Below are positions 1 through 7,255 of a DNA stretch of 35,746 nt, piece by piece. The stretch's first letter is position 1, and every line of letters starts with the position of its first letter. Below the pieces are notes generated by a model that searched no databases, was not told the origin of the DNA, and saw nothing but the letters and a program-made list of their open reading frames with translations. Source of the DNA: Candidatus Zipacnadia bacterium (GTDB taxonomy: Bacteria; Armatimonadota; Zipacnadia; Zipacnadales; UBA5352); NCBI GenBank assembly GCA_029820295.1, contig JALGVA010000054.1, positions 1 through 35,746 of the forward strand, given 5' to 3'. Position numbers and translations under genes: made by a program.

Positions 1-13
1 GCACTGTGCACTC

Positions 14-77
14 ACGGCAGGAGCCTCCCGAAACGGCGCTTTGGGCTATCACCACGCCATTTCGACGCTCCTGCCGT
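14..77 (+). terminator. Long stem-loop with T tract, probable terminator of an upstream gene
   Basis: An 11-bp perfect stem pairs 14-24 (ACGGCAGGAGC) with 67-77. Inside it a 5-bp stem pairs 29-33 with 60-64 and a 4-bp stem pairs 35-38 with 55-58. The + strand continues TTTTCCTTTCT from 77, which fits intrinsic termination of a + strand gene ending before the window. The stem is longer and more branched than a usual terminator, so a structured RNA end is also possible. Confidence 0.6.
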
Positions 78-186
78 TTTCCTTTCTCACCACGCATGAA
101 TAATCCGGGCTAGACACGAGTACCTGCCTCACCAGTAAGAAAGCTTGCACAGCCAAGACCGGTGCTCCTGGGGCTCACGAGCACCC

Positions 187-215
187 TTGCACACTCGCCG
201 CCTTCGCTCTAAGAT
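187..215 (+). promoter_or_regulatory. Candidate sigma70-type promoter for the deacetylase-like gene
   Basis: The -35 element is TTGCAC (187-192) and the -10 element is TAAGAT (210-215), separated by exactly 17 nt. Each matches the consensus at 4 of 6 positions. Transcription would start near 222, about 25 nt before the GGAGG ribosome-binding site at 246-250. A second TTGCAC at 145-150 has no clear -10 partner. Confidence 0.45.
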
Positions 216-259
216 ACCGCGAGTTCGGCAGGCTGCTGCAGATGCGGAGGCGATGCGCC

Positions 260-997
260 ATGTGGCCGGACGACAAGCGCTGGGTCTACTCCATCACCTA
301 CGACGAGGGCTGCCAGGCGCTGCTCGACAACGCGCTGATCATGCATCGGCGCTACGGCGTGCCGGGCCACGTCTGCCTGGTCGCGAGCCAGGTCGGAGTC
401 CCGCGCGACGTGCCCGGCAGCAGCTACGACGGCATGATGATCCTCTCGCGCGAGGAGATCGACATGCTCCGTGAAGAGGGCTGGGGAGCGTCCTGCCACG
501 GCATGACCCACGGCACCATCACCGAGGAGAACTGGCGCGAGGAGCTGCTCGACAGCCGCACGCTGCTCGAGGACACACTGGGCACGCCCATCCCGCTCTT
601 CTGCCTGCCGGGCAGCAATCACCACTATGACGCGGTGCTGGCGCACGCCGCCGAGGCCGGCTACGACGGCATCATGACCATCTACGATGACACCAACCAC
701 CGGCCCATCGAGCCGATGCGCCTGTGCCGGGTACCGCTGCACACACAGTACCCGGGGCCGTTCTTCTCGGCCTTCGACCCCTTCAAGCGCATCCACCAGG
801 CGCAGGCACTGGGCGGCTGGATCATCGACTACTGCCACTGCCCGATGCCCGGCAGGCCCATCCATCCTGCGAAGGACTGCACCCTCGAGCAGCTCGAGGA
901 GCGCTTCGCGACCGTGTGCGCGATCGGCGGCGACGAGGTCTGGCTCGCCGAGCCCAACGAGGTCGTGGAGTGGGTGCTCAGGGACGCCGGCAGGTGA
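260..997 (+). CDS. NodB-type polysaccharide deacetylase-like protein
   Basis: This is a 245-aa protein with features of the NodB/carbohydrate esterase 4 fold, whose members remove acetyl groups from N-acetylated or O-acetylated sugars using a divalent metal. Motif 1 is SITYDEGC near the N-terminus, a variant of the usual TFDDG. Motif 2 is CHGMTH, the H-x3-H metal pair. The TYDEG change (Glu for the second Asp) is conservative and may keep activity. The start at 260 is preferred over the in-frame ATG at 242 because GGAGG (246-250) lies 9 nt upstream of 260 and would fall inside the longer version. No signal peptide is visible, so a cytoplasmic role on imported sugars is inferred. Its 3' end overlaps the converging heparinase-like gene by 20 bp. 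The substrate is unknown. Confidence 0.75.
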   Translation: MWPDDKRWVYSITYDEGCQALLDNALIMHRRYGVPGHVCLVASQVGVPRDVPGSSYDGMMILSREEIDMLREEGWGASCHGMTHGTITEENWREELLDSRTLLEDTLGTPIPLFCLPGSNHHYDAVLAHAAEAGYDGIMTIYDDTNHRPIEPMRLCRVPLHTQYPGPFFSAFDPFKRIHQAQALGGWIIDYCHCPMPGRPIHPAKDCTLEQLEERFATVCAIGGDEVWLAEPNEVVEWVLRDAGR

Positions 998-2684
998 CCC
1001 GCAGGCGGATGACGCCCCCGGCAGTCGGCTCGACGGTGATGCGCGGATAGCGCATCGGCATGGGATCGACCAGGTGCAGCTTCCCCAGGCCCACGATCTT
1101 CTCGTCCAGGTAGCCCTCGGGCTCGACCGCAGCCATCGTCCCCTCCTCCACCACGAGCGTCACCCTGCCCGGCCACCTGAGCGTGTCGCCATCGCGCTGG
1201 GGCAGGGCGTGGCACCACCACCGCATGCTCCCGGCCCCCGTGCGCGTGAGCAGGGCGGTGTCCGGCCGACGCAACTCGAGCTGCTGGCTGGCCGGGTCGC
1301 CCTCACAGGCGATCACGGCAGTCGAGCCATCATCGCTCAGCGTCGTCGCCTCGGCGGTCCATCCCGGCTGGCCGGTCTGATCGACCACCACCGCGTCACC
1401 GCCCGCGTGGATGATGACTGCCCCGTGTCGCACTGCGACCGCCAGGCCGCCCGGCTCCCAGCCCACGCGCGCGTAGGCCTCCCCGACGTCCGCGAACGCG
1501 AACGAGAGCGGCAGGTCCGGCTCGACCTGCGCGGCCACCGTCGAGTCATACCACGCGTAGGCGTAGCCACCCATCTCGAACAGGAGCTGCTCCCCGTGCT
1601 CCGTGACGTAACGCGTCTGCTGCAGCGACCCGAGCGACTCGTCCCAGAGCGCGAGGTGCTGGTAGATGGACCGGCGGTACTCGCGCGCGAGGTAGAGCAG
1701 CACCGGCGACCAGTAGTCGAGCTGGCCGTAGGAGGGCGCGAACAGCACCGAACGGTTGTCCTCGTTGTGACCGGGATGCTTGCGCGCGACCACCGCCGCG
1801 AGGCCCATGCGCCCATCCATCTGCGCGGCGAACTCGTCGAACAGGTCGCGGCCGGTGACGCGCCGCAGCGCGTCCATGAAGAACAGGCGGTACTGCATGG
1901 TCGAGGCCCAGAAGTTCGAGGTCTGCTCCTGGGCGCCGCTGGGGGTGAGCGCCTCGGGCAGCAGGTAGTCGGTGTGCTTGCGCACCGCCAGCTCCAGCCA
2001 GTCGCTCGCCTCAGGCACCTCGTCCAGCAGCGCCAGCGCGGCCACGCCGAACGAGGACGCCTCCACGCTGCCGTGGTGGCTGTCCTGCCCGGGCCCGGCC
2101 ATGCCCGGGTTGTCGAGATACCACTGGTAGTACCTGGCTGCGATGTCCGCCATGATCCCGCGGATCTCGTCGCGCTCGGCGGGGGGCAGATCGCTGCAGA
2201 GCAGGTCGTAGCTGACCGCCAGCCCCTTGAGCAGGCGCATGACCGCGTAGGCCTTGCTGGCGTTCGGTTCACCCCCGGCCTCGCGGCTCCACAGCCGCCC
2301 GCAGGCCAGCGTCCACTGCCGCGCGCCCTCGAAGTAGCGCCGATCGCCGCTGTACGCCCACGCGAAGGCGAGGTGCTCCATGACCGCCATGTCGTGCATC
2401 ATGGCGTAGAAGCGGTCGTAGAGGTTCAGGTAGACCGGATCGGGCGCCACCGGTGCGATCCACTCGGTCCGCGGCTCCTGCGTCAGGCACCACTCGGCGG
2501 ACTCGGCGAGGTTCTGCCACATGCGCGCGTGCAGGCCAGACGTGCGCAGCGCGCGCAACTGCGCCAGCTCAGCGGGCGTGAAGTAAAGGCGCGGGTGGCC
2601 GGTCAGTGACGGCTCCCGGGCGAAGACAGTCCCGGCCAGCAGCATGGCCCCCAGGACCAGGCAGGTCTCGACCAGCCATCCCAT
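978..2684 (-). CDS. Secreted heparinase II/III-like polysaccharide lyase-like protein
   Basis: A 568-aa protein with a signal peptide (residues 1-22, cleavage after VFA). The next roughly 350 residues are helix-rich and resemble the (alpha/alpha) toroid of heparinase II/III-type and alginate lyases, including an early HPRLYFTPAEL segment and a GQDSHHGSVEASSFG segment near residue 192 with paired histidines. The C-terminal part, from about residue 375 (FADVGEAYARVGWE), looks like the beta-sandwich of the same group. Such enzymes cleave uronic-acid glycosidic bonds by beta-elimination; the substrate here is not identifiable. AGGAGG lies 9 nt upstream of the start. It is the last gene of a tight minus-strand series, 21 bp after the GH42-like gene. 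Catalytic residues could not be assigned with certainty. Confidence 0.65.
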   Translation of the reverse strand: MGWLVETCLVLGAMLLAGTVFAREPSLTGHPRLYFTPAELAQLRALRTSGLHARMWQNLAESAEWCLTQEPRTEWIAPVAPDPVYLNLYDRFYAMMHDMAVMEHLAFAWAYSGDRRYFEGARQWTLACGRLWSREAGGEPNASKAYAVMRLLKGLAVSYDLLCSDLPPAERDEIRGIMADIAARYYQWYLDNPGMAGPGQDSHHGSVEASSFGVAALALLDEVPEASDWLELAVRKHTDYLLPEALTPSGAQEQTSNFWASTMQYRLFFMDALRRVTGRDLFDEFAAQMDGRMGLAAVVARKHPGHNEDNRSVLFAPSYGQLDYWSPVLLYLAREYRRSIYQHLALWDESLGSLQQTRYVTEHGEQLLFEMGGYAYAWYDSTVAAQVEPDLPLSFAFADVGEAYARVGWEPGGLAVAVRHGAVIIHAGGDAVVVDQTGQPGWTAEATTLSDDGSTAVIACEGDPASQQLELRRPDTALLTRTGAGSMRWWCHALPQRDGDTLRWPGRVTLVVEEGTMAAVEPEGYLDEKIVGLGKLHLVDPMPMRYPRITVEPTAGGVIRLRVTCRRP

Positions 2685-2705
2685 CGCGCCGATCCTCCTG
2701 TCGGG

Positions 2706-5700
2706 CTACCCGCCGACCGTCAGCGTCACCGTCGCCTGCTCGCCCGAGATGACATCGCGCGCGGTGATGGTCCACGCGCCCTCCGGATCGTTGGCGGCCA
2801 GCGGCAGCACGAAGCTGGCGCGGCCGGCGGCGGTGGTCAGGTTGCGCGCGTACCAGTAACGGTCCTCCGCGCTCTCTCCCGGCGCCTGCACCTCGACCCG
2901 GAGCACATGCCCCTCGGGCAGACCGCCCTCGGCCTGCAACGACAGCGCGAACTCCAGCGCCTCCCCCGGCTGCGCCGTCTGCGGGCCCTGCATCGCCAGC
3001 CCGGTCACGCGCCCGGGCAGCAGCGCGTAGAGCTGCGCCACGCCGCGCAGGGCCTGGCCTTCGATGCGCTCGACCTCGCCCAGATACGCGCCCTGACGAA
3101 CGTCGTAGACATGCCGCGCCTCCGGCAGCACCAGCGCATACGGCAGCACGTCATCGCGGTCGATGGCGCCCGAGGTAATCGAGCGCAGCACGCCGATCAG
3201 CTCGACATCGCCCACGAGCTGGCGTGAGGTCTCGAGCTGCGGCGCGAGGTCACCCGCCTCGATGCGGAAGGCGGGCGCCACGCCCGCCCGGTCGAACAGG
3301 CCGCTCATGAGCTGCCGGATCGGCCGCGTGACGGCCTCGGCGGACTGCGTCTCCTCCTGGGTCTCGCCTGCGACGCCGGTGGCGCGCACCTGCATGTAGT
3401 TGCTGAACGAGCAGTTGAGGAAGACCGCGGTGCCCTCACCCACGTCGCGCGCGATCAGCGCGGGCGCGCCGTCGATGCTGCCCGCGGCATGGCCATCGAC
3501 GACCTCCAGGTCCGCGCAGCCGGACGCCACCGGGACGCGGTCGAGGCCGAGATCGGCGTCGGCACTGACGGCCAGCGTCGCGTGCGCCAGCTCGGGCGGA
3601 TCCAGCGGCTGGCGGATGCCGAACAGGTCGTCGAGCATGGCGCGGGCGTGGCCGTGGTCGTCGCGCACGCCGCAGTAGCTGTCGGCGATGACCGTGCCGC
3701 CCGCCTCGACGAACTCGCGGATGGCGGCGGCCTCGGCCTCGCTGATCGCCGAGGACCACGGGAGGATGAGCACCCGGTAGTTGCTCAGCTCACCCGCCTG
3801 CATCTGGTCCTCGTGGATGAAGTCGAACTGCAGGTGCAGTTGCTGGATGATCCGGCCCACGTTGGTCACGTTGGTCTGCCAGTTGCGGAGCTGGTTGCCG
3901 GGCTCGAACAGCCCGGTGGCGGTCGCGGCGTGTACGCTCGGCGGCGAGTAGTGGATGGCGATGCCATCGTCGACGTACTCGCCGGCGATCAGCAGCCGGC
4001 CGATGCCGCGCTTGAGTTCCTGCACCTCGGGGAAGAACCACTCGGCGTGATGCGCCAGGCTGCCGTCGGGCCGCACCAGCGGGCAGTTGAGCGTGTTCGA
4101 GACCAGCGTGTAGTAGTTGATGCCGCTGGCGCCATGCAGCAGCAGATCCCAGGGCGCGTAGCGGGCGCGCTGCTCGTTGTTGTCCTTGTAGTCATAGCCC
4201 AGGAAGGTCGAGTAGAAGGTCCCGGGGAGCATGAACGAGCGCTGCAGCTCGCGCTGTACGCCTCCGTAACCCGAGAGGTGCGTCAGTGCTTCCTGCATGA
4301 GCTGCCACCAGTCGTGGCCCGAGTACGAGTTCGGCCGCGGGGTGCCGGAGATGCCCACGCGCGCCTCGGGGATCACGGCCTCGATCAGCCCGCGCAGCCA
4401 GGTGTGGTAGTCGGTGAACAGCCACTCCATGTAGCGCCGGTGGTCGAGCCACTGGCCCAGGTTCTCGCGCCCCTCGACATCGGAGAGCGTGCACGGCGCC
4501 ACGTCGTCCCAGGTCGCGAAGTCGGTGCCCCAGCTTGCGTTGAGGTCGGCGACGGTGTCGAAGCGCTGCTGCAGCCAGCGCCGGAACTCGGCCAGGCAGG
4601 TGGGTGAGGTGCAGTAGTCGCGCCGGCCGAGCGTGCTCTCGTCGCCCAGCGACCACTCTTCGACGCCGAAACGCCGCACCTCCGCGGCCATGTTCGTGAC
4701 GCGCTCGGCGACCTGCGCGCGATACTCGGGGTCGGTCAGGCAGGGCACGCGCACCAGCGAGTCGTCGGTGTTCTTGGGCACCACGCGCTCGACGTTCTCC
4801 GGGCCGTGGCGCATGTTGGCGTAGCACGCGTTCTCGGCGCGCCACGCGCCCGGCAGTGACACGTAGGTGTCCACGCCCATCTTCTCGAGCATGCGCAGGC
4901 CCCAGTTGGCGATCGGTTGGAAGTCCCAGGCGTACCAGGCGCAGAAGATCAGGTCGTCACGGTCCTCGGGCGTGGCGATGAAGGCGCGATCGAGGCGCTT
5001 CTCCAGCACCTCCTCGCCGCGCACCAGCTCGGTGTGCAGATCGGCCACCAGCGTCAGCGCATCGGGTGCGGGCATCGACAGCGCGAGCGCGCCCGCCGCG
5101 GGAACGGGGATCTCCTGCGTCGGGCCGAGCTGCCGGCCGTAGGTGTCCACCAGGGTCGCGCGCAGCGTCAGGCCCTGCCGATCCCCCGCGATGTTGACCA
5201 TCGCCTCCACCGCCTCGCCGTGCGCGAAGACCTCTTCAAGCATCTCGACGCTCTCGATGAGCGCATCGCGCTCGACTACGTACGACTCGACCGCGAAGTC
5301 CACCACCGCGCCATCGGCGTCGCGCAGCCACGACGTGATCGTGTTGCGGCCGTTGAGCTGGCACCGATCCTGCTCCGCGCCCAGCAGCCCCTCGGCGGCG
5401 GCGGCGGTCACGCGCGCCTGCTCGTCGAACTGCCGGTCGCGCCAGACGCGCTCGATGGTTGCGCCTGCGGGCGCGGCGCCGGGATCGCGCTGCGCCGCCC
5501 ACAGCAGCAGCCTGGCGAAGGCCGCGTGGGCGATCTCGCCCGGGCCCATGCCGTCGTCATCGATGTCCTCGAGGCGCAGGTTGGGCAGCATCGAGTGCTC
5601 GGGGCGCGTGAACTCGCCCCAGCGCACCCGCGCCACCCGGCCCTGACCGTAGGTGCCCAGGTGGAAGTGCGCCTCGCGCGGCGGCCGGTAGTCGGGCAGC

Positions 5701-7220
5701 GCATCCATGGCGATGCCGTCGAGGATGCCCTGGTCCCCGGGCAGCGGGCTCTCCTCGAAGATGTCCGCGATCGGATCGAGCCAGCCCGGCTGAATGCTCA
5801 CGCACACCAGGCCCATGCCCGCGCGCACACGCGCCCGGACCTTCTCCAGCAGCTCCGCGGGCATGGCCGCCCAGCGGAAGCCCGCGACCACCATCACCTC
5901 CGCCTCGGGCAGCGTCCGCTCGATCTGCTCCTGCATGAGCTGGCCCAGCTCGGTGTCGCGATAGAACGAGAAGTGCTGCACCGGCTCGTAGTCGAGGTCC
6001 ACGCGCTGCGCGACCTCGCACACGTCGCGCATGTCGCCCGAGTAGCACACCATGATCGCGCGCACCGGCCCGCTCGCCAGCGGCTTCGCCCACTCGATGT
6101 GCGGGCTCTCGGGGAAGTGCCCCGGCCGGTAGCTGTCGGGGGTGATCCCGTACTGCGCGAAGGCCATCTCGGTGCGGCTGACCGGCGGCGAGGCGAAGGT
6201 CACGGCGTCCGGGTCGTGGTCGCCGGCGTAGATCTCCAGCTCATCGGCGAAGACCGTCGAGCCCGCCTTGTCGAGCACGATCATGACGTAGCGCCCGCGC
6301 GTGTTCAGGTCGTCGGCGAGGAAGCGGTGAGTGTACCAGTTGGTGCCGTCCTGGCGCAGGCCCGCGGGCGTGAGCTGCGCGACCTGGTGGAAGGTCTCGC
6401 CATCATCGCTGACCAGATAGGTGACGGTCTGCGGGAACCTGACTCCCGCGCGCCCGCCGCCGGGGCAGTTGATCATGATGCCGTCGATGGCCCGCACCTC
6501 GCCCAGGTCCACAATGATCTGCGGCGAGTACAGGTACCAGCCGACGGTCGAGAGCTGGGTCCAGAAGTAGCCGACGGTGTACTCGCCGTCGGTGAGCTGC
6601 GTGAGGTCGCCGGGGTCGGTGCAGTACTGGTAGCTGGGGGGCGGGGAGAGCGTGTAGGGCCTGCCGAGGGCGATGTTGTCGCGCTCCTCGCCGGTCTCGG
6701 CCTCGGTCAGGGTGGCGCGCACCTCGTCGGCCGGGCCCACCAGCAGGTCGTCGAACCAGGCGGCGCCGGTGGCGGCGCGCAGCGACAGCTCCACGGTCGC
6801 CTGATTGACGCCGCCGGGGTTGAAGGCCAGCCGCACGCGCCGCCAGCCCACGGTCCCGGTCAGCGGCTCGGTCTGCGCGACCAGGGTGTCGTCGGGGCCG
6901 AGCACGCGGATGCGGGCGCCCTCGCCGGCCACGTCCTCCAGCCGCACCCACGCCAGCAGCAGATACTCGCGGGAGCCGGCGCCGATCGCCTGGCGGGCGG
7001 TCGAGGTCGCCGCCTGGTCGTGGCTCATGCGCAGGCCCATGGCCCCCGCATAGAACTGCGCGTCGTCGAGCGAGACTGCGCCGGACAGCTCCCACGCGAC
7101 CGGCGCCCCGGCCTCGATCTCCTCGAAGCCCGGATTGGCGACCAGGTTCGGCGGCTCCTGGGCGATGGCCCAGGCCAACAGTGTGGCCGACGCGATCGTA
7201 ACAAGCATGATGCGGCGCAT
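2706..7220 (-). CDS. Large secreted GH42-like glycoside hydrolase with carbohydrate-binding modules
   Basis: This 1504-aa protein has a signal peptide (1-20, cleavage after AIA). A CBM4/9-like jelly roll follows (NLVANPGFEE, about 24-165). A discoidin/F5-8C-like module spans about 180-335 and starts NIALGRPYT. A flavodoxin-like segment with ThuA/amidotransferase character lies at about 380-550. A GH42-like TIM barrel starts near 750. The barrel shows WSLGDES near residue 860, whose Glu sits 9 residues before a Cys, matching the spacing between the GH42 acid/base Glu and the first zinc Cys. It also has the family phrase LNASWGTDFATWDD. A trimerisation-like domain at about 1150-1185 (AIREFVEAGGTVIAD) and a C-terminal beta-sandwich complete it. 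GGAGGA lies 6 nt upstream of the start. GH42 enzymes are mostly beta-galactosidases, but here GDE replaces the usual NE, so specificity is open. Confidence 0.7.
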   Translation of the reverse strand: MRRIMLVTIASATLLAWAIAQEPPNLVANPGFEEIEAGAPVAWELSGAVSLDDAQFYAGAMGLRMSHDQAATSTARQAIGAGSREYLLLAWVRLEDVAGEGARIRVLGPDDTLVAQTEPLTGTVGWRRVRLAFNPGGVNQATVELSLRAATGAAWFDDLLVGPADEVRATLTEAETGEERDNIALGRPYTLSPPPSYQYCTDPGDLTQLTDGEYTVGYFWTQLSTVGWYLYSPQIIVDLGEVRAIDGIMINCPGGGRAGVRFPQTVTYLVSDDGETFHQVAQLTPAGLRQDGTNWYTHRFLADDLNTRGRYVMIVLDKAGSTVFADELEIYAGDHDPDAVTFASPPVSRTEMAFAQYGITPDSYRPGHFPESPHIEWAKPLASGPVRAIMVCYSGDMRDVCEVAQRVDLDYEPVQHFSFYRDTELGQLMQEQIERTLPEAEVMVVAGFRWAAMPAELLEKVRARVRAGMGLVCVSIQPGWLDPIADIFEESPLPGDQGILDGIAMDALPDYRPPREAHFHLGTYGQGRVARVRWGEFTRPEHSMLPNLRLEDIDDDGMGPGEIAHAAFARLLLWAAQRDPGAAPAGATIERVWRDRQFDEQARVTAAAAEGLLGAEQDRCQLNGRNTITSWLRDADGAVVDFAVESYVVERDALIESVEMLEEVFAHGEAVEAMVNIAGDRQGLTLRATLVDTYGRQLGPTQEIPVPAAGALALSMPAPDALTLVADLHTELVRGEEVLEKRLDRAFIATPEDRDDLIFCAWYAWDFQPIANWGLRMLEKMGVDTYVSLPGAWRAENACYANMRHGPENVERVVPKNTDDSLVRVPCLTDPEYRAQVAERVTNMAAEVRRFGVEEWSLGDESTLGRRDYCTSPTCLAEFRRWLQQRFDTVADLNASWGTDFATWDDVAPCTLSDVEGRENLGQWLDHRRYMEWLFTDYHTWLRGLIEAVIPEARVGISGTPRPNSYSGHDWWQLMQEALTHLSGYGGVQRELQRSFMLPGTFYSTFLGYDYKDNNEQRARYAPWDLLLHGASGINYYTLVSNTLNCPLVRPDGSLAHHAEWFFPEVQELKRGIGRLLIAGEYVDDGIAIHYSPPSVHAATATGLFEPGNQLRNWQTNVTNVGRIIQQLHLQFDFIHEDQMQAGELSNYRVLILPWSSAISEAEAAAIREFVEAGGTVIADSYCGVRDDHGHARAMLDDLFGIRQPLDPPELAHATLAVSADADLGLDRVPVASGCADLEVVDGHAAGSIDGAPALIARDVGEGTAVFLNCSFSNYMQVRATGVAGETQEETQSAEAVTRPIRQLMSGLFDRAGVAPAFRIEAGDLAPQLETSRQLVGDVELIGVLRSITSGAIDRDDVLPYALVLPEARHVYDVRQGAYLGEVERIEGQALRGVAQLYALLPGRVTGLAMQGPQTAQPGEALEFALSLQAEGGLPEGHVLRVEVQAPGESAEDRYWYARNLTTAAGRASFVLPLAANDPEGAWTITARDVISGEQATVTLTVGG

Positions 7221-7255
7221 GACGATTCCTCCGTGTCAGCAACCAGCATACGCGG

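Noticed and set aside
687-2609. Long + strand open frame opposite the heparinase-like gene
   Set aside because: Its translation is Arg, His and Ala-rich without domain signals, as expected for the antisense of a GC-rich gene; the minus-strand frame has a signal peptide, ribosome-binding site and fold motifs.
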